The notes beneath the pieces were generated by a model, which had not been told where the DNA came from, ran no database searches, and saw only the letters and a list, made by a program, of their open reading frames with translations. From the NCBI GenBank assembly GCA_024362935.1, contig JANCRA010000010.1:6502501-6566500 (forward strand): a stretch of DNA of 64,000 nt. The letters are read 5' to 3'. The translations under genes were made by a program, and so were the position numbers. This DNA comes from Setophaga petechia. Taxonomy: Eukaryota; Chordata; Aves; Passeriformes; Parulidae. Below, piece by piece: positions 52,494 through 64,000 of this stretch (positions are counted from its first letter, which is position 1; every line of letters starts with the position of its first letter).

Positions 52494-55310
52494 ATCCTTA
52501 CTTTTTTTGAGTCTCCGACGCTGACCAAACGAGCTTGGAAAAAGAAATTTTTAATTGTACCGAACCCCTGCCCCCCCCGGCTTGGAAAAGTACTTTTTGC
52601 CTTTTCTATTTGGTGCACTAATACTTTGTAATGTATGAAGAATTCCTCCCATATTGTGGAAAATGTGGTGCAGCCCCCAGCTAAGTCACTCGGGTGTGTA
52701 GGAAAGGGCAGGTCACAACCACTCTGTGCAGCAGTGGTCACAGACAGCCCAACAAAAGGCTTTGATGTGGGAATGGAGGAGCCAGTGGGGGAAACTCAGG
52801 TTCCTGGGGCAGGAAACAAAAGCAGAGTCCGTTCTGAGTTTCTCTAGCCAAGATGCAGGGTTATATTTGCTGCTGGCTGAGTACGATCCACGGATCAAGT
52901 GTGACATCAATAGCAGTATCTCTTTCTTCTGCTTAAACTCTGAAGGGCCACCTGTGCAGGCAAGAAAACTTTAAATCTTACTGTCAGTGGCACCTGAAGC
53001 CTGAGGTGAGGCTCACCCCACACTACAGGAGGGGGAATCAATCCTGAGTGGACAACTTCTCAGAGCAATAGTCCTGCTGAGAGCCTGCAGGAGGGTGGCA
53101 AATCCCTGCACCTCAGAGCAGCCCAGATCCCCCATGGTCTCAGTTTCAGACACAAGGTAATTAAGTCACGTCAGTGAGTTACACAAAATCAGCCTCTAGG
53201 AAGACACCAAGTACACAGAGACGAGCACTTGAAATCCAGGCACTGCCTTGGTTCACTCTGACTCCCTGACAAAGACAAGCTCCTGAGCTCAGGGCAGCTG
53301 AAACCACAGGCTCCAAAGGTTTGCAGCCTTCAGGAATGCTCTCATGCAAAGCAGCATTGTCCTCCATGGCAGGTTCAGTGTGACAAGGCAGCAGCACCTT
53401 CCTGTGCCTGCTCACACCTCAGGCTGTACCCACAGGACACCGCACCCAAAGCAAGCTGGGCTGGGAAGAAGCTTCCAGATCCTTCCACTGCTATCTTATT
53501 TCCAGATGGCAGCACAGGCAGATTTTTCATTTAATGTGAGCTCCCTTAGGGCCCTGCCAGAAGGACTGAAGTGGTATTTTTCCCTTCTTCCCTGGTTGCC
53601 CTCAAGCACGAGGCAACAGATATTTAGTCCAGATAAAAAAAGATACCAGTGATTCTGTAAATATCAAAACATCTGTGGGATGACTGATCCAAAAAGATCA
53701 GTTCAGGCCTTATCACCAACCCAGCCCAGAAGTACAAGTGAGGAAAAAGGTTAAATCACAGCTAGGAAATTTGCAATTCATGTTTGCTCCTTCAAAAGCA
53801 GAGAGGCAGGAACAGTGCAAGTAAAATAGTGAAAGGTGAAGGAAAACATCACACAAACGGGAATATGATGTAGAATTACAAATCTCTAGTGTAAGAAAGG
53901 AGTGGACATATTGATCTGCTGAGCCTTTGGGTCTGTGAAAGATGAGCAGGATGCTGACAGCACCCAGAGGGTGCCCGGGGGCACAGAATCACAAAAGGAT
54001 GGTCCGATGTCCTTACTGCACAGGATGCTGCATTAAGACCCTACTGATGAGACTGAAGCTGTGTGTAAGCTGTCACTCCCTCCCTTTCCCCGTCAGGCTG
54101 CAGAAAGGCAGCTAAATGAGCTCTCAAAGCCAGGCAGGCTCAGGCAGCCCTTCCCCCAGCAGGTTTCTGTGCACAGCCCGCTGCTCCCTGGGGTCATTTC
54201 CATTGCGCTTCAGCTCTTCCAGGAACTGAGCCATGCTGACAGCAGTCCCTCCTCTGCCACACGCCCAATCAGTGCACCGAGGGAGGGATTTCTAAGGAAA
54301 ATAAAATTGAACAGCTTTATCACAAAGCAAAAAAAAAACCAAAAAAAAACCTCCACCCAACCAAAATCTACTGCTTTGCTCTAAGAGCAAATTCTATGAA
54401 ACACAGAAAACACAGAAAGGAAGGTAGATCAGCTGGAAATATTGCCTAGGGAGGCACACAAAGCCAAAAATGAACTTTCTGTGAAGTCTGGAAGGAACCA
54501 CACCTGGCCTGCACCTTACACTGACAAGGGAGGGGTCTCAGTTTGGGAAGCAGTGCCCAGAAAGGAGGGAAGATGGAAGCCTCACACACTTTCAGTCAGA
54601 GCTGTGTGGCAAAAATCCACTCAGAACTGGCCCTGTGACAGGCATTGCTGCTCACTGTGCAAACCCACTCTGGTGATCACGCAGTGAAGTGGGGGAAGGA
54701 AGGCCAAGGACAGTGAGCACACAGCCTTTGTTTGTGGAGCTGCAGTGGTGTGTGCCCTCCTGCTCCAGGCTGCTGCAGCAGATGGCTCTGAGCTGTGCCA
54801 CTGCAGCACCTCCTGCCAAACAGGGGCAGTGAATCATGCAAACAGCCCCCACTGGCATCCTGGCAGCTTTAGGGGCTCTGTGTTTCCAGCTGTGGGGTCA
54901 GGGAGGGCTGTGCCAGTGGGGCATCGGCCCCTGCACTGCCCTTTACTGTTGTCACAGATGGTTTGTACAGCCCTTGAGCTGCTTAAACATCCTCCTGGGA
55001 CTGAGAAGCATCGATAAAGACCACTGCTAATGCCTTATTCCAGGAAATTGTGTTGTTTCTAAACATTTCACCTGCTTTTACTTCCTTCAGCCTTCTCCCA
55101 GACAGGCTCGTGCAACAGGAGAATAAGCTAACAAACAAGAAGGCAAACAAAGAGGGAGAGACACAGTCTCAGGAGGGAATTAATACACTGGCACCCCATC
55201 ATGTTGCAGCCATATGGTGCTGTAAATACCTTTGGAAGCTTCCTATCTACTGCTGAGTGAGAAATCTGCACAGGCCTTCCCTAAACCCCACCCAGGAGCC
55301 AGGGAAAACA

Positions 55311-55349
55311 GGGAAAACCCTCTTCTATGAAAGAGGGAAAACCCTCTTC
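55311..55349. repeat. 15-bp direct repeat, 24-bp period
   Basis: GGGAAAACCCTCTTC at 55,311-55,325 and again at 55,335-55,349. Simple local duplication. Confidence 0.85.
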
Positions 55350-56581
55350 CAAGGACAGCACTAATTTCAGGCTGGACAGATGTCTCCCCTGGCTAAGGAG
55401 GCAGGGAGTGCCATACCTTCTTTAGGACACCACAGAGAGACCAGGACAGTCTTTAAACATTACACTGTAACTATTCTCACTTGTCTCCAGCTGCTCCACA
55501 CTCCAGCAGCAGCAGCAGCTCCATGGAGCCCAGCAAGTGGGATTTTCCCCTGAAATCAGTGGGAATCAGTTCAGTTCCACTGAACAGCCCAGATGAGAGA
55601 GAGTGGCACAGAGAACACCCCAGAGGAAGAAGGGGAAGCTGCCTTACTCTAGGAGCTAAGCCAGCCCTTGGCACAACCCAGTTAGCCAAAGGGCTGTGGG
55701 CAGCCAGTCCAACCTGCAGGGGACACAGCCGTGCTCAGTGTCCCAATCCCAGGCATTGCTCATAACTCACAAGGAAATTTGCTCGGCAGGAATTACCTCT
55801 GCATTTAATATCTGAAAGAAAGGGGTTCTCTTATGGGACAAAGGAAGTATTATAGGAATAAATTTGTGTGTTTAGAGAGGGGGAGGATCTGTTTGCTTTA
55901 GGACTCCGGTTTCCCATAGGAAAATTAAGCTGAACATCTTCCTTATCCTTCAGATTAGGTAACAAATTCATAAAAAATTAACTCCTTGACAGCTCCTCTG
56001 AGGAATCATTGCACAGCTTGTTTGAAAGCAAGCAGCCAGAAAAGTTGAGACTTGTTTCACCCTTTGCAGACGCACGTAACAAACGAGTTACGTGCAAACT
56101 TCAAAGCAAACCTTCCTTGAAGGGAAGTCAATAGAAAATGCAACAATGCATGGATCAAAAATCCCTCAAGACTTCACAGACAAACAATGTAATTGCTCTA
56201 CTTCTCTGCCACTGATCTACAACAACAGCAAGAAGTTTCTGTCATCAAACAACCCCTCTTTCTTGGCAGTCAGCAACAGCTGAAATGCAGGGTCTATCCA
56301 CATGAGCAGCAGCTGATAACTGAGAATAATGACCTGGAGCACCTGCATCAGTTGCAGAAAGGGAAAATGAGAGAAGAAAGAAAATATCTCCCCCCACCAT
56401 TTTCATACAGAATTTTCTGGCTTCCTCTCAGCTTCATCCTGGCTCTTTGCTGCAGCAAAGCAACAAGTCACAAACCCAAGGAGTCCTGTGTATTTTAAAC
56501 ACATGCTTGCATCCAAAAGGAGAATATTTGGTGAACAAGAGAAAAACACAAACATGAAAGAAAAGAGAAAAGCTACTTCTG

Positions 56582-56608
56582 CTGAATGTAGCTTTTAGCT
56601 ACATTCAG
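56582..56608. repeat. Perfect 12-bp inverted repeat with 3-nt loop
   Basis: CTGAATGTAGCT, then TTT, then AGCTACATTCAG. Every base of the two 12-base arms pairs. It is too short for a microRNA precursor and has no U-run context suggesting a terminator. It could be a remnant of a small element or a templated inversion. Confidence 0.85.
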
Positions 56609-58849
56609 GCTCAGTGGAGATGCTCTGAAAGAACTGGGAATAACTCCCTTAGAACAGAGCATCTACAAACAAAGCAAATATCATTGATTTCTCAATTCCT
56701 GAAGGACTTTGCATGGAAAAGTAACAAGAAGGGGACTGAACCTGTATGGGGAAAAAGGAAGACTCCAGCTGAAGAGTTCACAGGCAATCCTTTCTTCAAG
56801 AGCTTTATTCACTAGCACCTGCATCAACTACACACCAGCAAAAACTTGGGGAGACCGGGAAGAAGCTGTGCCAAGGAATCCCCCTGTGCCCAGCACTCAC
56901 CCTTGTGGAATAAAAGCACAGCAGGGAGAGGGCTTGAGGGAGGGAAGACTGGAGGGGCTGAGTTCAGGATTTCAGGTGTGTCCAGGTGAGCAAGAAGCAA
57001 GAGAACCCCTGCAGAGCACGGGCAGGAAGGATGCTCCAAGTGCAGCTGGCAGAGCTGCTCCTGCCTGTGGCACCTGGAGACCCCAGGATCTGGTGATCCC
57101 CACTGTGCCCTGCCCCATGTACCCCTGATGGCAGGGGGGGGTCTCTGCCCATGTCCCTGCAAAGCACATGAAGTTCTTAGAGGGACATTATCCTAGCACA
57201 GCACTGCAACTCTTTTGTTATCTTTCTAGGAAAGAGCTAAGCCTTTTGATCTCATACCAAAAACTGAAAAGCAAATTAAATGTTAATAAAGCCTTAATAA
57301 AGAGCTACTCTTATGCATTTTAATCAGTTGTTCATAGAAACCAAACACATGTAATAGACTAAGAAAATGAAAGGCAACAAGGAAGTTGCTATGGCTTTGA
57401 TGGAACAGCTACTCCAGCCTCATAATCCTGTGAATGCATTAAGATTTTTTACATGAAGAGCAAGAACAGCTGCCTCCCCCACAAACACATGCTTCTTCCC
57501 AAACCCAGGGCATATGTGGGCTGAAAAGACTTTGTTTGCTCTCATTTTGTGGAAGTTTCTCCACAGTGGAAAAATACAGAGGAAATAAAGAATGAAGAGG
57601 AGGAAAGATGCAAAAGAAGTATCAGAAAGTCTGATCAAACATTAGAAGCAGAATCACAATAAATAAATGGGGAGAAAGAGGTTTGGGGGCTGGCTGATAG
57701 CTGAGAAAGGCATTAAATGTTAAAGTAAAGAAACAGTCTGCACTAGAGTCTAGGGGAAAGCTGATGGCATTAAACAAACAGCCCCAGAGGACAACACACT
57801 TGCTGACTGGAGCACAATGAGACAGAGCTGTGGTTGTCAGCCCAAGTCAAAGAAGAGCAGCAAAATTCAGGGTCAGAGTTGGTACAGAGTTCACAGGTCT
57901 TCAAAGAGAAGGACTAGGCTGGAAATAATGTGCAAAATTATAACATCCCAATGAAATTCACAGCACTGATAAGTCAAGGCCTAATGGACTCATCTGGTCT
58001 GGGCAGAAGGCTGGAAAATGTGAGTCCTTCCCTCCTGTCTGAGAGCAACTTGGGGTAGGTTAGATCACCTCTCCAGGAGAGAGACCCTCCACATGCCCTA
58101 CCCGAAATCTGAGAAGGCAGGCACTGTCTGCAGCATTGCTACAGTGACTGAGAAAAGTGCTTTGGAAGCCAATATCCAACTTAACAACTTCCTCAATCCC
58201 CTGCTAATTTGAAGTCAACCCAAAGCAACTCAGTAACTGTGTGTAAAAGATGTGTTTAAAGCCAAGTGCTGTGAGAAATTCACTCCTCCCAGTCTGCCAG
58301 CAGCATGTGAAATAATTTTAAATTCTAAGTGGGCAGCAAAAATAACATTAATTTGTCGGTGTCATGCTGAGTATTTTCCTTAGAAGCTCTGCAGGGCTTG
58401 AGAGAAAAGCTCCCATCGTCTCCTGCTTTGGAAGGAGGGAATGCACAGCAGAGGCCTGAACCTGGGACAGGCCAAGGACTGAGGAGCTGTGGCACTGGGA
58501 AGCACAAGTGAGGAACAGCAGCACCAGGCAGTGGAACTCAGTCTGCCTTGCTTCATTTATTCGAGGCCACGTGGTTGTGGGATGTTTCAGGGTCCCAAAA
58601 TCTCTGTCTGATCTCCTGGCACCCTCTCCGACTCCTACCATGGAGATGATGACTGATGGCGGGAAATTTTGACCTTTTAACTCCATATCCCTTTTCTAAA
58701 TTCCTGTGGTCACTACTGCTGTCTCTTATGTAGCAAATTCCTTCTCTGGATCCCTCAAGAAGCCAAACAACATTCTGTAGTAAAGAGCTGAGCGGGGCAT
58801 AAATCTCCAGCCCCTCCAGTCTCTGGTAATCTTCCCACTCCCGTGGCCC

Positions 58850-59110
58850 CATTCCAGGCTTTTGCCCCCGGCCACGGGGGAGCCTCAGGTCACCGGACGA
58901 GCTCTTTTGCCATGCTTGGAATGGCAGCGAGAATTCCCTGAAGCGTCCCGCAGGGCCCGGGGCCGCGGTTCCCGGAACTGGCGGCGGCCGCCTCGGGCCG
59001 AGCTGTTCCCAGAAGCGCCGGGGCCGCGCTCCGCCGGCAGCGGGACACGGGGGGGCTGTCACGGCACGGGGGACGGAGGGAGGGACGGAGGATGGCAGCA
59101 GGGACAAATC
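58850..59110. promoter_or_regulatory. CpG island, possible promoter of an unseen gene
   Basis: About 260 bp of dense CpG with GGCCGCGGTTCCCGG, GGCGGCGGCCGCC and CGCGCTCCGCCGGCAG. It has the size and contrast of a vertebrate promoter island. An open frame of 253 codons spans it on the minus strand (58,553-59,314, opening on GTG). GC-rich DNA lacks stops and the translation matches nothing I know, so it is not called a gene. In human the next promoter past CISH is that shared by HEMK1 and C3orf18. Whether this island corresponds to it is unproven. Confidence 0.5.
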
Positions 59111-62100
59111 CACCATACACAGACCCTGCGGCTCTCCAGACTCTGCCCTCTCCTGCTTCACGTCAGTCCCAGAAGGGTTGTTCTGACCTGCTTCTCTCAG
59201 AGCTGGCAGGGCGGACGAGCCCAGCTGCAGCCTGTCTGCCCCCACCTCTCCCCCAGCTCCCCTGGCTCTGCCATAGCCCGGCTTCGCTTTCAGTAATTTT
59301 AGCCCAGCAGCCACGCCTGGGTATCACACTGAAAATCCTTTCTAGCGTCAGCACACGTTATACCAGGAAACATCAGCGATAATAAATACCGCCAAGATGG
59401 AAATGTGCCATACAACAGCGAGGGCTGAACCAGGCTGAGCCTAACACAGGCAATCCAGGCTGGGCATAATCTCCAGCACCAGCTGGGCAGTTGTGCACAA
59501 GGACCACACAGCAGGGCAGTCCTGGGCCCTCATTTCATAGAGCACCTTTTCTACCTCAGGCTTTTTCAGGAGCCTGAGACTCTTAACTCTCGGCTCCTTA
59601 CTCTGCTCCAATCAGCTCTGTGCACAGCCAAGCACACACCTAGCTCTAAAATTTATTTCTAGATAAATAGATGGCTATAGCATGGCTGGGACCAAGTTCT
59701 TAGCTAATCCCAGGCAATTCCTCTGATTCAAGAAAACTCTGCCAAGCCGATGGAGAAGGAACCTGGCCAGAGTCTGGGTTCCCCCAGCACAGCATTTAGC
59801 TGCAGACACTTGGAGTTTACAGAAGGAAGCTCGCTGAGCACCTGGCTGACAAGTAACAGCCAGGAAAACTCAGAACATGGTGGATGAAAATCAGGAGCTG
59901 AAGGAAAGTAAATAAACTAAATGGATTTCCCTGCTATTGACAGCACATACTTTTCCCTCAATCATCTGCCATGAAAGGTGATGATATTGCTCCATTTACT
60001 GCGTTTTTCCTGGCTTTTCCCCAAGGCCACAATACTGTGTGTTTATTTAGTTTTTCATAAGGTCAAAAAAGCATATTGGGATAAACCAGAAAGTTTACTA
60101 TGGACTTTCACCTTTGGGATCTTAAACCAAGTGTGACAACTGCAATGAAAAATATTTACAGCTGTCTACACATACTGGGAGGGGGGGCTTTTGGAAGAAA
60201 GAGGGCTTTCAATCCCACATCCTTCTCAACAGCTTCCTTAAATATTATTTATTACACACAAGAGGAAAAAGAAGAAAATGTCAAGATTTAGACTGTAAAA
60301 TGATCCCAGAACACACTTCTGATCCTTTCAAGCATGAATCACAGACGAGTGAGGCACTGGTCTGTGTGGAAGAATTCCAGCAATAAGCACTGTTGTTAGA
60401 GAGCAGGCACCTGGGGCCTCTGTAATCACACACCAGCTTAAATGGGTGAGCAGAAACTGGAATAAGCAAGTGATGTGCAATACTGCCTTTTCCATGGCAT
60501 CCAAAGAAACACTGGCTTGGCTAATCAGCTTACTATCCTTGGAAACCTCAACAGGCTGGAACTTCATGTACTTGCACACCTTGAGGTGTGCTTTGTAAAA
60601 TCAGGCTATTGAGCATGCACAGTGCCCAAAAAGCACTCTGGCCTGCTCTTCACAGCCCCATGGTCTATCTGGTGCACAGTCCTTTTCCTGGTTGTAGTGG
60701 CCAAGGAAACAGCCAGAAATCAAGAGGACCATGAGCCTGACACTGCTCTATAACTTGGTCTCACTTTTCCATTAGGAACAACTGCAAAGGAAACCATCCC
60801 TTGCTACACAAGTGGAGAACAAACAGCAAAAATCCACATTCCCTGACAGCTTGAGAGGTCAGAACATGGCAAGTGGGGAAGGCCAGGAGCTCTTGCTGAA
60901 AACCCTCTCAAACTGACTCTGGACAAACCTGCACTGGCTTTGATGCAGTAGCACAATGTCTACAGTGACCCCATGGGAATGCAGAGCCTGACTTCCCTCA
61001 GATCCAAGCCTCTCTCTGACACAGAAAGAAGAAAAAACATCATAAAATCCACACCAACATCACCAGAGGCAGCTGTCTTAACCGGTGGCTTTTAAGCAGC
61101 CCTTAGGACAGGGGGGTTTCCATGGATTACTGCTGCCATCCACAAAAGATGACTAACTAGAGGATGCCTACTGTCAGGAGGACTTTCTGGTAGCAAGTCT
61201 TGAGTTACTCATGTTGAATGTGTTGACAACCAGTCCCCTAATGATGAGTAGCAAGCAGTTTCCCTGAGTCTCAGAATGCCTCGGGTGTGAGCTGACAGGT
61301 GATGCTCCTCCTCCTCCACCTATACACTGAGTTGTATTCACTCTTTCTTTATTTAGCTCCTCGTCTTAAATTCCAAGTAGTTTCCTTGAGCAGTCATCTC
61401 TAAAACTGAGACTAAAATACAGCAGGTCTGTGAAATAGGTTACAGATTGATCCCAGATATGTGAAAAGGTTAACCACGTTCATAATCCCCTCAGCACCAA
61501 CATCATGTAAAGCAGAACCTCCTTTTTGAGAGGCAGAATGGCAGCATCAGATGAGCCAGGCAACAGCTTTAGGGAAAATTCTTTGTGGAGGTGGGAGCTG
61601 GGCCTCATCAGCTCTGTGAAGATCCTCGGAGAAAATTACCTATTAGGTATTAATGTCTGGTATGTGTGGGATAAACATGCAATAGACACTTACACAGAAA
61701 ATGTCTTCAATATATTTAAGTTACAGCTGCTGTAACTCAAACTGCTAATAAGTTACAGACAGCACAGCAAATTTAACTCTCACTCAGGCAGAACACATGA
61801 GGTGATTTTACTGATATGGTAGAAGAAAGATGCAGGAAGCACTCCAAAAAAATAAAACCACCATCCTTTTTCTTTCTATTTACAAACCCAGCCATTATTT
61901 TCCCTTATTCTTCACTCCAATTCTGCTAGCCAAAACAGTGAAATTTTGAATCCCAGAAAAACAATCCCTTATGCAATTCCACCCTTTAAGCAACGTAAAA
62001 CCGCACAAATTGAGTACATAACTCTGCCTTTACATATTAACTTCTCAATACAGCATGTACCATCACTGCTGCCAGTCTGCACACACAGGCTACTCAAGCC

Positions 62101-64000
62101 TGATCAATCACTGTCCTTGGTTCCTTCTCCACCACTTTGTGCTGCTGCTTTGTCTTGCCTTTGACAGGACCTCAGAGCTTCCACCTTTTCTCAGAAAGCA
62201 ACTGAATCAGCTGAACAAGATGTTCCTCCTTTACTTCTTCATTCTGGATGTACTTTTTCTAAAGCCATCAAGGCACAACTATAAGTCATATTTACCCCTC
62301 AAGATGGTGATTAAAGTTGCTCATCACTGCTACAGCATCAGACACCTGCCTTGTACCCTAGGTCCCATGGGATGGGAGTACAAGAAAAGAAGCATCTAGA
62401 AGAGAAGAGCTGTTCTCCGCATCCCTCTTTAGTCCTTCTGGGTTCTCAGAGTTTAAGCACAGCACCAACTCTATGTCTGTTCAAACAGCCATAGCCCATT
62501 TCTAAGAGAACTCCTTCAGCCAGCACTCAGCTAACTGCTAACCTTTCCATCAAACACTGGTGGCCCAGGCTCACCTCACAGGATTTTCACTCTATACACA
62601 TCCCCAGCAGGTCTTTCTGCCCAGATAGCATAAAATAGAGTCATTCCCCACGGAGCTGCTTTCCAAAAACCATTTGGATTGCCAGGATTTGACTTTATCA
62701 ATACTCAGAAATTCTCCACTTTTCATCCCCCAGCTACACCTATCACAGCTGGGCAGCCACAAGATTTATCACAGCAGTTTATCACCCCTCTCCCGTGATG
62801 AACTGCGGTTCCCTGCTGGGGTTACTGGAACCAAGACTTGGGCAAAAAACCTTGAAAGCCTGATCCAAGCAAATTGCATCAATGCTCAGCACTGGCAGTG
62901 TGCCAGTGCTAATTACTTCACTGCCAATCAGTTTATCAGGAGCACCCAGCCAGTGTGCTCATCTTTCCAGTCCTCCCCTGTGTCTCCAAGTGCTCCACCT
63001 TTCCTTCCTGCCCTGCTGAAACATCTGAGTGGCACCCAGAGAAACACCTCCTCTGCTCACAGGGCAGTTTATAGAGACAACAAGGGCTCTGTGGAACAGG
63101 CTGTAATTAAATGCAATGCAGAACAGAGTGAGAAACCACAGCACAAGTGTTAAGATGCTTTAGGTCCAGACTGGAGCATCTCCTCTGTTGCTCAACACAG
63201 AAATATGGAGCTAGTGCCTGTATGGATGGGCAGGAGGCAGCTGGAACAGTGCTGTGTGGGAGAGATGCATTCATTCTCCTCCCTTTCCTAGGAAGGCTGG
63301 GGAAATGAAATCAGGTCCAAGAACTCTTTCTTCTCCATGAACACTCATCCATCACCACCTTTTTTGCAAGCCAGTCCCTCCCATCCTCCTTGCTGCGGTC
63401 ACTTCAGCCAGCAGCCAGGCTCTTCCAGGAAATCAGGGAAGAGCAGAATCCCTCATCTGCCAACCACCCAATCAGACAGTGGGGCAAGAGATTGTAAGAG
63501 GAAACACTGTTTAAAAAGAAACTTCTTACTGTTTCTTGGGATCTGGTTTCTGTGTAGAATGACACACAAAGAAACTCTTACAACACACACAGTGAGGAAT
63601 TCAGATTAGGGAAGTACAGAGAGCAGCAGAGACAGCTCTGACCCAAGCGTGAAAACTTGCAGATCCTCGACAGGCTTGTGCTAGGAACCAGGAGGGAAAA
63701 ACAACCTCTGTTAAATGTTCCTACTTGAGGAGCTGCTGAAAACTTGGTTTAAACTGTTGGGGTTTTTTTGACAGAGACAATCTCCATGCCTGAGTTTGAG
63801 GTGGGAGGAGGAAGTAAATGGCTGCCAACATAGCAAAGCAAGTGAGATCTTACCAGGGTCAATCCTGAGTAACTGATCCTAAATGGAAAAAATGAACTCA
63901 TGTCTTCTAAAGGGGTGACTTTAAAAAAATGTCAAAACCAGACAGAGCTCTAAACTCTTATGTCATTAATGTCTCATAGAGTATTTTCAATGCTTCTCAT
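59111..64000. other. Right-end DNA, no gene recognised
   Basis: Scattered short open frames (for example the plus strand at 62,674-63,153) without recognisable domains. No RNA gene, young transposable element or tandem array was noticed. If the island at 58.9 kb is a promoter, an intron of the gene it drives may occupy this part. Confidence 0.5.

Larger units (their letters stand above)
51681..58849. other. Intergenic DNA, no gene recognised
   Basis: No exon, RNA gene or young transposable element recognised. Contains an AT tract (52,448-52,493), A-runs at about 54,329-54,348, a 24-bp-period duplication (55,311-55,349) and a perfect hairpin (56,582-56,608). Open frames here are short and unremarkable. 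Confidence 0.5.

Noticed and set aside
58553..59314. A 253-codon minus-strand frame over the CpG island at 58.9 kb
   Set aside because: It opens on GTG, crosses stop-poor GC-rich DNA, and its translation has no domain or similarity I recognise. The island alone explains it.

Overview
The window looks like avian nuclear DNA, most likely from a passerine. It has intron-containing genes, CpG-island promoters and a low density of interspersed repeats. Its one clear SINE joins a decayed tRNA-Ile head to a CR1-type tail, the architecture of the zebra-finch SINE family TguSINE1. Two genes are recognisable, and they are the head-to-head neighbours known from human 3p21 (CISH and MAPKAPK3), so the locus should correspond to the bird chromosome 12 region.

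Layout: (1) About 1-24,912 is the long intron of MAPKAPK3, which is read on the minus strand; no later exon was recognised, so its 3' part lies beyond the left edge. (2) The first coding exon of MAPKAPK3 is at 24,913-25,155, with 5'UTR to 25,280 and a probable non-coding first exon in a CpG island at about 25,800-26,330. (3) A roughly 6.8-kb divergent intergenic interval follows. (4) The CISH promoter lies at about 33,120-33,570: a CpG island with an NRF1-like site, an inverted CCAAT box and five TTCNNNGAA STAT motifs. (5) CISH (plus strand) has three coding exons (34,084-34,103; 38,630-38,853; 39,328-39,830) giving 248 codons. It is followed by a long 3'UTR with an AU-rich element. The first canonical poly(A) signals are at 42,211 and 42,293, and the first lies inside an ancient CR1/L3-type LINE tail. 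(6) From about 42.3 to 64 kb no gene was recognised. This part holds a 17-copy, hairpin-bearing minisatellite (45,151-45,785), two CpG-rich segments that could be promoters (about 51.47-51.68 and 58.85-59.11 kb), and small repeats.

Biology: CISH is a STAT5-induced feedback inhibitor of cytokine receptors, and the STAT motif cluster upstream of exon 1 is the expected feedback input. MAPKAPK3 is a p38-activated kinase with its own CpG island. The two genes share an intergenic interval, but the sequence shows no direct functional link.

Nothing here looks like a wholly new biological system. The observations most worth a second look are the stop-free hairpin minisatellite, the STAT cluster, the LINE-derived poly(A) signal, the CISH upstream AUGs including one in frame, a tiny poly(A)-tailed insertion in a bird genome, and an intronic CpG-rich segment with a strong splice donor. 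Transcript ends, exon 1 limits and promoter calls are inferences.
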